Position numbers and translations under genes: made by a program. 64,000 bases of DNA from contig NZ_VJYD01000007.1 in assembly GCF_007341385.1 (NCBI RefSeq), forward strand, positions 172,147-236,146, given 5' to 3'. This document shows positions 1-9,274 of the stretch, in pieces (the stretch's first letter is position 1; each line of letters starts with the position of its first letter). Source of the stretch: Flavobacterium daemonense (GTDB lineage Bacteria; Bacteroidota; Bacteroidia; Flavobacteriales; Flavobacteriaceae). The notes under the pieces were generated by a model. The model saw only the letters and a program-made list of their open reading frames with translations, was not told the DNA's origin and ran no database searches.

Positions 1-286
1 GGCGCCCTAGTTCCATTGCGGCAATAATTGTAATCGCTTTCGCCTCCCCTATTCCTTTAAAATTCATTAATTGAGATAAGGACATTTTACCTAAGGCGTT
101 CAAATTTTCTGCATTTTTCAGAATTCTTTTACTCAAATCAACCGCCGATTCATTTCGACTCCCTGAACCAATCAAAATTGCGATCAACTCAGCATCGCTC
201 AAAGCACTTTTCCCCTTAAGCATTAATTTTTCGCGTGGCCTATCGTCTTCCGACCAATTTGTAATTGGGAAATGAGTTTCTTCCAT
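1..286 (-). CDS. radC: RadC family (JAB-domain) protein, 3' part outside window
   Basis: The first 95 residues of a RadC-family protein are readable from the ATG at 284-286 leftwards to the window edge. The N-terminus carries the family hallmark D-D-R-P-R-E-K-L around residues 15-22. It continues with LSDAELIAILIGSG and ends in a helix-hairpin-helix-like stretch (FKGIGEAKAITIIAAMELGR). The MPN/JAB metalloprotease-like domain that follows in this family lies beyond base 1. RadC was named for a DNA-repair phenotype, but its biochemical role is unsettled. No neighbour here explains it. Confidence 0.9.
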   Translation of the reverse strand, partial: MEETHFPITNWSEDDRPREKLMLKGKSALSDAELIAILIGSGSRNESAVDLSKRILKNAENLNALGKMSLSQLMNFKGIGEAKAITIIAAMELGR

Positions 287-361
287 AAATTAAATGATTT
301 TTCTAAGAAGCGAATATATTAAAAAGAAAGAAAAATCATTCAAAAAAATAAACAATTACAA

Positions 362-446
362 AATGTGCCAATTAGACAATTTGATAATTAAAAAAAAATG
401 TGCCAACTGCAACGCAATTGACACATTATCTAATTATCTCATTGAC
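362..446. repeat. imperfect intergenic inverted repeat (AATGTGCCAATT type)
   Basis: The left arm AATGTGCCAATTAG near 362 is nearly complementary to the right arm AATTGACACATT near 415-426, and further TAATTA/TAGACAAT words are echoed on both sides. It sits just after the stop codon of the Mur ligase and may serve as its 3' hairpin. The pairing is imperfect. Confidence 0.4.
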
Positions 447-451
447 TAATT

Positions 452-1807
452 TTACTCAATCAATCCTTTTACTTCATCAAAATTCAATCCGCCGTAATTT
501 CCAGAACTCATTAATAAAAGTGCCGAATTATCTAAATTCAAATTAAATAAATATTCTTTGAACTCAGCAGGATTAGTATAAATTATAAGATCTTCACGAT
601 TAAATGCTTTAGCAATCTGATCGTAAGTCACTTCTTCTAATTGTTTGATTTTTACAGCATCTGGAGAATAGAAAACAACCGCTACATCAGCATATTCTAG
701 CGCACCTTCATACTCTTTCAAAAATTCAGCATTTAAACTGCTGTACGTATGCAGTTCTAAACAAGCAACTAATGTTCTGTTTGGATATTGCTCTTTTACG
801 GCTTTTGTGGTTGCAGCAACTTTGCTAGGCGAATGCGCAAAATCTTTGTAAGCCACTTTTCCTTTTCCTTCCGCAATTTTTTCTAAACGTTTTGACGCTC
901 CTTTGAAACTAGCAATTGCTTCGTAAAAATCAGCTTCATCAACACCCATATTTTGGCAGATCCATTTTGCCCCAGCTAAATTATTTAGATTGTGAGCACC
1001 AAAAACTTCAATTGGCATATCGCCCTCAGGAGTTTCCAACAAAGTCACACCGTCGCTTACTGTATAGTTTGGAGTTGAATATCCTAATTTTCGTATCGGA
1101 TTTGTAGCTGCTTCGGCAACACGTTTTACTTCTGGGTCATTTTCATTGTAAACCAAAATACCGCCATTTGTAATTTTTTGAATAAAAATTTCAAACTGCT
1201 CTACATAATTTTCATATGTTGGAAACACATTAATATGATCCCACGCAATTCCCGAAATCAACGCAATATTTGGCTGATATAAATGAAATTTTGGGCGTCT
1301 GTCAATTGGTGATGATAAGTATTCGTCACCTTCAAGAACCATAAAATCATTTTCTTCGGTAAGATGAACCATCGTATCAAACCCTTCAAGCTGAGCTCCT
1401 ACCATGTAATCTACAGCTATATTATGATAATGCATAACGTGCAAAATCATCGAAGTAATTGTAGTTTTTCCATGAGAACCACCAATTACAACACGCGTTT
1501 TATTTTTAGATTGTTCGTATAAAAATTCTGGATACGAATAAATTTTCAATCCTAATTCCTGAGCTTTCAGCAATTCTGGATTATCTGCCTTTGCGTGCAT
1601 TCCTAAAATGATTGCATCGATATCGGCCGTAATTTTTTCAGGAAACCATCCTAATTCAGCCGGAAGAATTCCTTTTTTTTCTAATCTTGATTTTGATGGC
1701 TCAAAAATAGCATCGTCACTTCCTGTAACCTGATATCCTTTGTTATGTAATGCCAATGCTAAGTTGTGCATTGCACTTCCGCCTATCGCGATGAAATGTG
1801 TTTTCAT
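452..1807 (-). CDS. mpl: UDP-N-acetylmuramate:L-alanyl-gamma-D-glutamyl-meso-DAP ligase (Mpl-type)
   Basis: A 451-residue Mur-ligase-family protein, close to the usual Mpl length. The N-terminal dinucleotide-like domain begins HFIAIGGSAMHNLALAL. The ATP-binding P-loop is GGSHGKTT (about residues 108-115). The central domain has LEGDEY and the histidine of SGIAWDHINVF. Mpl reattaches the recycled tripeptide to UDP-MurNAc in the cytoplasm. The C-terminal motif usually read as DFAHHPT is DFAHSPS here, a variation I would expect in Bacteroidetes homologues. MurC is the main alternative, but the shorter N-terminal motif and the DFAH-type C-domain favour Mpl. Transcribed alone; the next upstream gene is 80 bp away. 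Confidence 0.85.
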   Translation of the reverse strand: MKTHFIAIGGSAMHNLALALHNKGYQVTGSDDAIFEPSKSRLEKKGILPAELGWFPEKITADIDAIILGMHAKADNPELLKAQELGLKIYSYPEFLYEQSKNKTRVVIGGSHGKTTITSMILHVMHYHNIAVDYMVGAQLEGFDTMVHLTEENDFMVLEGDEYLSSPIDRRPKFHLYQPNIALISGIAWDHINVFPTYENYVEQFEIFIQKITNGGILVYNENDPEVKRVAEAATNPIRKLGYSTPNYTVSDGVTLLETPEGDMPIEVFGAHNLNNLAGAKWICQNMGVDEADFYEAIASFKGASKRLEKIAEGKGKVAYKDFAHSPSKVAATTKAVKEQYPNRTLVACLELHTYSSLNAEFLKEYEGALEYADVAVVFYSPDAVKIKQLEEVTYDQIAKAFNREDLIIYTNPAEFKEYLFNLNLDNSALLLMSSGNYGGLNFDEVKGLIE

Positions 1808-1886
1808 TTAAATTTCAATTATTAATTCCGAAACTATCGGGACAAATTCCAATTATTTCTCAGAATTTAGTTTTAAGATTTTTATG

Positions 1887-2573
1887 TTAAGCTTCGAATT
1901 TTCGTTTTAAATCCTGCGCTTTTTTTGTGTCTTTTAATTTGTTCAAATATAAATTATATAATTTTTGAAATGTGACTTTTGAATTGCCAATTTCATGCGC
2001 TTTTTTATAATTTTTTTCGGCCAAATCATATCTTTTGAAATATTCGTCGATCCGTCCTCTAGAAAGATAGCCATCAATGGGAGAAAATTGCGCTAATTCA
2101 TTAGAATATCCAATTGCTTTCGATTCGCTCCCGCCTAAAATCCCAGGCAATTGTAAATATATTTCAATCAGTGCCCATCGCGCTTGAACATGTTTCGGAT
2201 TGAGTTCGATTGCTTTTTCAAAAGCTTCTTTCATATCGCCCACCATTGCGAACGCTTTTAATTTATTTACTTCAAGCGAATGCATTGCCAGACAACCTCC
2301 ATATTTAAAAAAATAATCAGCCACTGTGGGTTTTAATTCTTTTAGTTTTTTGAAATATTCAGCTCCTTTTACCCAAGATTTTTGATGTGCCGAAATCTCT
2401 CCTAAATATTCCAAAGACTTAATATCTGATGGATTATTTTTCACAATTCCTTCCAGAATTACTTGTGCTTCATTGTATTTTTTTGACTGAAATAATTTCT
2501 CTGCTTTTTCAAAATTAGATTGCGACCAACAGTACATTGGAACAATTAAAAGGAAAAGTAGCAGCTTTTTCAT
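1887..2573 (-). CDS. secreted tetratricopeptide-repeat protein
   Basis: 228 residues with a clear signal peptide (MKKLLLFLLIVPMYCWSQ, cleavage probably after the Ser-Gln). TPR-like helical pairs follow, for example FEKAEKLFQSKKYNEAQVIL and a second block around YDLAEKNYKKAHEIGNSK. It is probably periplasmic and acts as a protein-protein scaffold. No catalytic motif is visible, and neither neighbour (mpl, alpha-2-macroglobulin) gives a firm functional link. Homologues in Bacteroidetes are annotated only as TPR proteins. Confidence 0.8.
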   Translation of the reverse strand: MKKLLLFLLIVPMYCWSQSNFEKAEKLFQSKKYNEAQVILEGIVKNNPSDIKSLEYLGEISAHQKSWVKGAEYFKKLKELKPTVADYFFKYGGCLAMHSLEVNKLKAFAMVGDMKEAFEKAIELNPKHVQARWALIEIYLQLPGILGGSESKAIGYSNELAQFSPIDGYLSRGRIDEYFKRYDLAEKNYKKAHEIGNSKVTFQKLYNLYLNKLKDTKKAQDLKRKFEA

Positions 2574-2702
2574 ATTTCAAAAATAAGGAAATATAAAATG
2601 CGATCTGCTTTTGAACATAAATTAGTAATTTGTACGAAAATTATTTTTAATCCAAACCAACCTTTTACATAAGATTATCCTCTTTAACAATAAAACCAGT
2701 TT

Positions 2703-5700
2703 ATGAAAAATATTTTAGTTGCCTTTTTGTTTTTTTCAACAGCAATTTTTGCACAACAAAATGACAAAAAATGGGATAAAGTTATTGGATTAGAAAATCA
2801 AGGTAAAGTTAAATCTGCCAATGAAATTGTCTCAGACATTTATGATAAGGCAATCAATAAAAAAGACGAAGTTCTAATGATAAGATGCTTTTTCTATCAA
2901 TCTAAATACTTACAGGTTTTGGAGCAAAATGCTCAAACTAAAATTCTAAATAATCTTCAAACAGACATTAATCGTGTTTCAATTCCATCAAAAGCAATTT
3001 TGAATTTGGTGTACGCAAAATGTTTAACCGATTATTACAACAATAACAGATATCAAATTAGCAGAAGGACTAAAACTACATTTTTAGATACCGACTTTTT
3101 AACTTGGACAGAAAATAATTTTATCTCACAAATTGATCTCGCATTAAAAAATTCATTGGAAAATGAAGCTGTTTTAAAAACCACTTCTTTAGCAAAATAT
3201 GAATCTATTTTTGATTTTAATACAATCGAAAAATTCAAAACATTAAGTGTTTATAATTACGTACTATCAGAAAACATTTTTTTTCAAACCCAAAAACTCC
3301 GTACGTGGGAAATTATAAAAAGTGATTTTTCAGCTTTTAAAAAAGACCTTTTAGGGAACTCAATTGATTTTGTAAAGCTAAATTTTGATTCTGTTTCTAA
3401 TGAAAACCTTAAAGTGACTTTGAAGCTTTATCAAAAACAGGAAATTAATAATCCATCAGCCGAAAACATCTGGCAAAGAATTTTATTTAGCAAAAATTAT
3501 CTTATTGAAGTTGATGATGATTATATTAAAGCATTGACAGCTTTTCAAAAGAAAACAAATGATATTATTCTTATTCAAAATATTCAGCTTGAAAAGGCTT
3601 ATTATTTAACCCAAAATGCATCAAAAAATATTCATCCAGATTATAATGTAAAAGCAGTTACTACTCTGGACAGTATTTTAAAAATTGAAAACAGATCCAA
3701 TGCTTACAAACTAGCGCTTCAGAAAAAAGAAAATATTTTACGCAAATTTCTAAATGTGCAGCTTCAAAAATATGTTTATAATAATGAAAACATAAGAGGT
3801 CACATTCAATATCAAAATGTCGCAAATATTAAAATTTCATTCTTCAAGATTAATCAAGCGCAAATTAAGCAAATGTCATCTCATAAAAGAGATAGTACAA
3901 TTGAAAGTATCGTTTCAAAAGCACAACCTGTAAACGCTAAAAACTACGCACTAATCGATAAAAAAAACCATCACCAATACTCGACAGAGGTTTTGCTTCC
4001 AAAATTAGAAACGGGTTCTTATTTAGTTCACTTTGAGAGTGAATCTGATACGGAAGATAGAAAAGCGAGTGGTTACGAAACTATAACAGTTTCTCAATTT
4101 ATTGTATTGGCTTCAGCGCATGAAAAATCTGAAAATTATCAGGTTCTAGATCGAAAAACAGGAAAACCTTTAGAAAATGTAACGATCAAAACACCTTCTT
4201 TTTCAACTAAAACGAATACAAATGGAAATGCAACCTTGGATAAATCAAAAGATAGCTCTAATGAAATTCTGACTTTTTACACCACAAACGACACACTTTC
4301 TCTACGCAAAAGTTATCTTTATTATAATGCTGAATATGAGGATGAAGAAAATAACAAACCAAAATTTAATGGCAATGTAGAATTCTATTTAGACCGTGCA
4401 ATTTATCGACCTGGGCAAACGGTATATTATAAGGGAATTGCTGTTCAAAAATTAAACGGCATTATTTCTGTTGTTCCTTATACAACATTTAAAATTACGG
4501 TTGAAGATGCTAACCAAAACGACTTCAAAGAATTTGATGTTACTACAAATGAATTTGGATCTTTTTCGGGAGAATTTGTTTTGCCAAAAAATGGACTTAC
4601 AGGAAATTTTAACATTACAGCAGATGAACCAGATGAATACGAAAATGACAAGGTTTATAATAAAAAAACAGACGAACATCCATTTTGGGATAATGTAGAT
4701 TTCTCTACTTCAGCTTTAGGTTTTAGAGTTGAAGAATATAAACGCCCAAAATTCGAAGTCAATTTTGAATCTAAAAAAGAAAGCTTTGAACTTAATAAAG
4801 AGGCAAAAGTAAAAGGAACAGCAAAAGCTTTTGCCGGTAGCAACATTTCTGACGCTAAGGTGACTTACACAGTTACCCGAAACACGAATTATTCTAGAAA
4901 TTATTATTCGGAAGAAAAAAGCGAAGTACTATCAACTGGTGAAACAAAAACAGATGCGTCGGGAAAATTTACAATTGATTTTACAGCAATTCCCTCAAAA
5001 ACAGCCATAAAAGAAAAACTTCCTGTTTTTTCTTATCTAGTACAAGTTTCGATAACTGATATTAATGGCGAAACACATGATGCACAGACTACTCTAAAAA
5101 TAGGCTATCACGATTTGGAACTTAGCACAACTGTTAAGCCAACAATTTCGACTAAAAATAAAAATGATATAAAATTTTCGAGTACCAATTTAAATGGTGA
5201 ACAAAAAGCTGTTAAAGGAGAAATAAAACTCTATTTTCTAAAGCCAACATCCTCAAAATTCAAAACAAGAGTTTTTCCGAAGCCAGAACTTCCAACAATT
5301 TCAGATGCAAAATTTGAGGAATTATTTCCTTATGAGTCAAATTTTGATTTAGAAGATAAAACACCAGGAACTTTATTGTTTTCTAAAAAGATTGATACAG
5401 AAACAGATAAAAATCTTCCCCTCGATTTTATTTCAGATTATCAATCTGGAAACTACAAAATAGTTTTTTCTGCAAAAGATAGCTTTGGAAATTTAATTGA
5501 GGATACGTCAACTTTCAAAATCAAACAAAGCAAAGACAAATTTGAACCAAGTCGCTTATTTACAGCTGAGCAAATAAATTTAGATGCCGCAAAAGATGGT
5601 TTTGCTTTAGTAAGACTGACATCTACTATACCAGATTTGTACATCGTGGGAGTTGCTAATTTTGAAGGCTATATTTTTTCAGAAGAAACCTATCATTTGG

Positions 5701-8700
5701 TAAATCACGAAGCCATAATTAAAATTCCACTAAAAAAAGAATTCAGAAACATTGTTACCCTTAATTTTGAAAGTATTTTCGAAAATGAAAAATTTGACAA
5801 CAGTGTCTCTATAATTTTAAAATCAGAAAAACCAGAATTAAAATTCGATGTAGATACTTTTAGAAGCAAATTACAACCTGGAAGCTTAGAAAATTGGTCG
5901 TTTAAACTTACAGGAACTTCAACAAAAAAAGAAGCTGAAGTTTTAGCTACTATGTACGATGTCTCTTTGGACCAATTTGCCACAAAAAGTTGGGAAAGAT
6001 GGAACGATTTCTACAATAGCGGAACTCTTGCACGTGGCATATCAAAATCTGTTTTAGGAAGTGAAAAAACAAATACTATAATTACTTCTCTAAATGCTTA
6101 CTCAAAACCCGTAGAACTAAAAAATGAAAGCACCAAATTAATCTGGTTTGGATTTGACTTCAACAACACAAACAATAATCTCCTCTATCTTCAAAGAGAA
6201 TATCAAAGACAAATAACCAAAAAGATAAAGAAGCCATTAGGCGCAAAAATGATTTCGGGTATTATAATCGATAATAATAAAATGGCTATTCCTGGCGTAT
6301 CTGTAACTGTAAAAGGGACGCAAAGAAGTACAACCACCGATTTTGACGGCTACTATGAAATTGAAGCGAATGAAAATGAAGAACTTGTTATCTCTTTCAT
6401 TGGTTTTGAAAGCGAAACCATTATGGTTTCAAAAAATAAAAACATAAATATCTCTTTAAAGGAAAATAGTACTAATCTAGAAGAAGTTGTGGTGGTTGGC
6501 TACGGTATTCAGAGAAAACAGTCTTTAACAGGAGCAGTATCTCAAGTTGTTGTTGAAGAAGACAATACTGTTTATAATACAGCCGGCATCCCAGAAGCAT
6601 TAACAGGTAAAGTTGCGGGCATTAGTGTAGGCGACTCTAAAATCAAGGTTAGAGGAAGTTCATCAGTCTCAGATGGAAATTCGCCAATTTATGTCGTCGA
6701 CGGAGTTATCGTAAGCGACATGAAAAACATTGACCCAAAAGATATTTTGTCAATCGATGTTTTAAAAGATGATAAGACCACTTCGCTTTATGGCTCCAAG
6801 GCAATTAACGGCGCTATTATAATTACCACTAAAAAAGCATTAGAAGAATTAACACAAGTAAAAGCAAGAAAAAATCTTTCTGAAACTGCGTTCTTCTTCC
6901 CAAATTTAAAAACCGATTCTTACGGAAAAGTAAGTTTTAATTTTACTTCTCCCGAAGCTTTAACGGCATGGAAACTTCGTTTGTTGGCACACAATAAAGA
7001 TGCTGTTTTAGGCTATTTAGAGAAAAATGTAATTACTCAAAAAGATCTAATGGTTTTGCCAAATTTTCCACGATTTTTTAGAGAAAAAGATACTATCGTA
7101 ATCAGTGCTAAAATTTCGAATATTACTGTTGAGGCGAAAACCGGAATTGCAAGCTTACAGTTTTTTGACGCTGTAACAATGCAGCCAATTGATGCTCAAA
7201 TGCTGAACACAAAAAACATAAAAAACTTTAACATTCCAGCTTTTGGAAATACAACAGCAAATTGGACGATTGTAATTCCCGAAGGTTTACAAGGTGTACA
7301 ATATAAAATTGTGGCGAAATCTGGAAATTTCTCAGATGGTGAAGAAAATATTCTGCCTGTCTTGACAAACAATATACTGGTGACGGAAAGCATTCCGCTT
7401 TGGGTTCTTGAAAATTCAACAAAAGAATATACGTTTGAGAATCTAAAAAACAACAATTCAACTACTTTAAAAAATCATCAATTTACACTTGAATATACTT
7501 CAAACCCAACTTGGCTCGCTATACAGTCGTTTCCATATTTAATGGAATATGAGCATGAATGTGCTGAGCAGACTTTTGCGCGTTTTTATGCCAATGCACT
7601 AGCATCAGAAATTATTTCAAGTAATCCGAAAATTGCTTCAATTTTTGAAAATTGGAGAAAAAACGGAAAACTAAATTCCAAATTAGAAGAAAACGAAGAA
7701 TTGAAATCGATAATTCTTGCTGAAACACCTTGGTTGAATGATGCCCAAAGTGAAGACGAAAAGAAAAAGAACTTAGCGCTTTTATTTGATTTAGAAAAAA
7801 TGAAAACGTCTCAAGAAGCCACTTTCGAAAAATTAAAACAAAAACAGAAAGCTTCAGGTGGATTTTCTTGGTTTGATGGCGGTTCTGAAAGCGAATTTGT
7901 TACAAGACATATTCTGGCAGGTTTAGGTCATTTAGAAAAACTCAGCAAAAGCAGTGCTGCAAAAACGGATCAAATTACCAAAACCGGAATTCCTTTCCTA
8001 GACAATAAATTCTTAGAATATTATAAAGCAAGAACTGAAGACTTAAAAGCAACTAATAAACTTATCTGGATCAATCCATATTCTGATCTGCATTATTTAT
8101 ATACCAGAAGTTTTTATCTAGAGAAATATCCAATGTCTGATACTTTGAAAAAAGCGACTAAATTATATCTGGAAACTGCTAAAAAAGATTGGTTGCAATA
8201 TTCGCTTTACGAAAAAGGATTAGCAGCGATTACACTAAATCGTTTTGGAGAAAAAGAAACCGCAAAAAAAATAATTGAAAGCCTAAAAGAAACAGCTTCA
8301 AACAATGATGATTGGGGAATGTACTGGATTGCCAACAAAGCAGGTTGGTACTGGTATCAGGCACCAATTGAAACGCAGGCTTTATTGATTGAGGCTTTCG
8401 CCGAAGTAACTAACGACACCAAATCTGTTGATGCAATGAAAGTATGGCTTTTGAAAAACAAGCAAACCAAAAATTGGCCTACCACAAAATCTACGACTGA
8501 AGCCATTTACGCGCTATTATCGCAAGGAACCGACTGGCTTTCGGTAAAAGACAACATGGTTATAAAATTGGGTGACGAAAAAATCGTGACGAAAAAACTT
8601 TCCGAAAATGAAAAAGAAGCTGAAACCGGCTATATCAAACTGAACTGGAAACCTGAGGAAATCAGAAAAGAAATGGCTTCAATAAAAATCGAAAACAAAT

Positions 8701-9197
8701 CTAAAGTTCCTGGGTTTGGTGGCGTTTATTGGCAATATTTCGAAGATTTGGATAAAATCAAAAATAATTCTGTCGCCGTTTTATCTGTTTCGAAAGAATT
8801 ATATTTAAAGAAAAATACTTCAAAAGGAAGTGAATTCCAAAAGATAACAACTGAAAATCCTTTAAAAATTGGCGATTTAGTAACTGTCCGTTTAATTATT
8901 AATGCCAAAGAAGACATGGAATATGTTCATTTAAAAGATATGCGCGCTTCTTGTTTTGAACCTGTAAATGTACTTTCAGAATATCAATATAAAGATCGAT
9001 TAGGATTTTACATGAGCACAAAAGATGCCGCAACACATTTCTTTTTTGACCAAATAAACAAAGGAACTTATGTTTTAGAATATGACATTCGGGTAAATAA
9101 CAGCGGTGAATTCTCAAACGGAATTACAACAATCCAAAGCATGTACGCACCAGAGTTCACAAGTCATACAAAAGGAATTCGAGTAAAAGTTCAATAA
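2703..9197 (+). CDS. alpha-2-macroglobulin family protein with internal SusC-like CarboxypepD_reg and TonB-plug segment
   Basis: 2164 residues with a Sec signal peptide (cleavage near IFAQQ) and no lipobox. The N-terminal ~370 residues are mostly helical. MG-type beta domains follow, with an MG2-like segment around FYLDRAIYRPGQTVYYKG. Residues ~1183-1260 form a carboxypeptidase-regulatory-like domain (SGIIIDNNKMAIPGVSVTVK). Residues ~1262-1378 form a SusC/RagA-type plug (VVVVGYG, then a VRGSSS / IYVVDGV / LYGSKAINGAI series). The A2M domain then resumes (TAWKLRLLA, ~1419), and the thioester motif C-A-E-Q lies at residues 1620-1623. A conserved thioester implies covalent protease trapping in the periplasm or at the surface. 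No pbpC partner is adjacent. The reading frame is continuous through both inserted domains, so this is a genuine fusion and not an annotation join. Confidence 0.9.
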   Translation: MKNILVAFLFFSTAIFAQQNDKKWDKVIGLENQGKVKSANEIVSDIYDKAINKKDEVLMIRCFFYQSKYLQVLEQNAQTKILNNLQTDINRVSIPSKAILNLVYAKCLTDYYNNNRYQISRRTKTTFLDTDFLTWTENNFISQIDLALKNSLENEAVLKTTSLAKYESIFDFNTIEKFKTLSVYNYVLSENIFFQTQKLRTWEIIKSDFSAFKKDLLGNSIDFVKLNFDSVSNENLKVTLKLYQKQEINNPSAENIWQRILFSKNYLIEVDDDYIKALTAFQKKTNDIILIQNIQLEKAYYLTQNASKNIHPDYNVKAVTTLDSILKIENRSNAYKLALQKKENILRKFLNVQLQKYVYNNENIRGHIQYQNVANIKISFFKINQAQIKQMSSHKRDSTIESIVSKAQPVNAKNYALIDKKNHHQYSTEVLLPKLETGSYLVHFESESDTEDRKASGYETITVSQFIVLASAHEKSENYQVLDRKTGKPLENVTIKTPSFSTKTNTNGNATLDKSKDSSNEILTFYTTNDTLSLRKSYLYYNAEYEDEENNKPKFNGNVEFYLDRAIYRPGQTVYYKGIAVQKLNGIISVVPYTTFKITVEDANQNDFKEFDVTTNEFGSFSGEFVLPKNGLTGNFNITADEPDEYENDKVYNKKTDEHPFWDNVDFSTSALGFRVEEYKRPKFEVNFESKKESFELNKEAKVKGTAKAFAGSNISDAKVTYTVTRNTNYSRNYYSEEKSEVLSTGETKTDASGKFTIDFTAIPSKTAIKEKLPVFSYLVQVSITDINGETHDAQTTLKIGYHDLELSTTVKPTISTKNKNDIKFSSTNLNGEQKAVKGEIKLYFLKPTSSKFKTRVFPKPELPTISDAKFEELFPYESNFDLEDKTPGTLLFSKKIDTETDKNLPLDFISDYQSGNYKIVFSAKDSFGNLIEDTSTFKIKQSKDKFEPSRLFTAEQINLDAAKDGFALVRLTSTIPDLYIVGVANFEGYIFSEETYHLVNHEAIIKIPLKKEFRNIVTLNFESIFENEKFDNSVSIILKSEKPELKFDVDTFRSKLQPGSLENWSFKLTGTSTKKEAEVLATMYDVSLDQFATKSWERWNDFYNSGTLARGISKSVLGSEKTNTIITSLNAYSKPVELKNESTKLIWFGFDFNNTNNNLLYLQREYQRQITKKIKKPLGAKMISGIIIDNNKMAIPGVSVTVKGTQRSTTTDFDGYYEIEANENEELVISFIGFESETIMVSKNKNINISLKENSTNLEEVVVVGYGIQRKQSLTGAVSQVVVEEDNTVYNTAGIPEALTGKVAGISVGDSKIKVRGSSSVSDGNSPIYVVDGVIVSDMKNIDPKDILSIDVLKDDKTTSLYGSKAINGAIIITTKKALEELTQVKARKNLSETAFFFPNLKTDSYGKVSFNFTSPEALTAWKLRLLAHNKDAVLGYLEKNVITQKDLMVLPNFPRFFREKDTIVISAKISNITVEAKTGIASLQFFDAVTMQPIDAQMLNTKNIKNFNIPAFGNTTANWTIVIPEGLQGVQYKIVAKSGNFSDGEENILPVLTNNILVTESIPLWVLENSTKEYTFENLKNNNSTTLKNHQFTLEYTSNPTWLAIQSFPYLMEYEHECAEQTFARFYANALASEIISSNPKIASIFENWRKNGKLNSKLEENEELKSIILAETPWLNDAQSEDEKKKNLALLFDLEKMKTSQEATFEKLKQKQKASGGFSWFDGGSESEFVTRHILAGLGHLEKLSKSSAAKTDQITKTGIPFLDNKFLEYYKARTEDLKATNKLIWINPYSDLHYLYTRSFYLEKYPMSDTLKKATKLYLETAKKDWLQYSLYEKGLAAITLNRFGEKETAKKIIESLKETASNNDDWGMYWIANKAGWYWYQAPIETQALLIEAFAEVTNDTKSVDAMKVWLLKNKQTKNWPTTKSTTEAIYALLSQGTDWLSVKDNMVIKLGDEKIVTKKLSENEKEAETGYIKLNWKPEEIRKEMASIKIENKSKVPGFGGVYWQYFEDLDKIKNNSVAVLSVSKELYLKKNTSKGSEFQKITTENPLKIGDLVTVRLIINAKEDMEYVHLKDMRASCFEPVNVLSEYQYKDRLGFYMSTKDAATHFFFDQINKGTYVLEYDIRVNNSGEFSNGITTIQSMYAPEFTSHTKGIRVKVQ

Positions 9198-9201
9198 AAA
9201 A

Positions 9202-9253
9202 TCCGCCACGAATTCACGAATTTTTTTAAATTAATTCGTGAATTCGTGGCGGA
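9202..9253. terminator. bidirectional hairpin of the GCCACGAATT repeat family
   Basis: Arms TCCGCCACGAATTCACGAAT and the matching ATTCGTGAATTCGTGGCGGA enclose a short AT loop and are followed by a T/A run. It lies between two convergent genes, so it can terminate both. The same word family recurs at 20396-20470 and, as a half copy, at about 43861-43887. Confidence 0.75.
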
Positions 9254-9274
9254 AAAAAAATCTAAAAATTGAGA

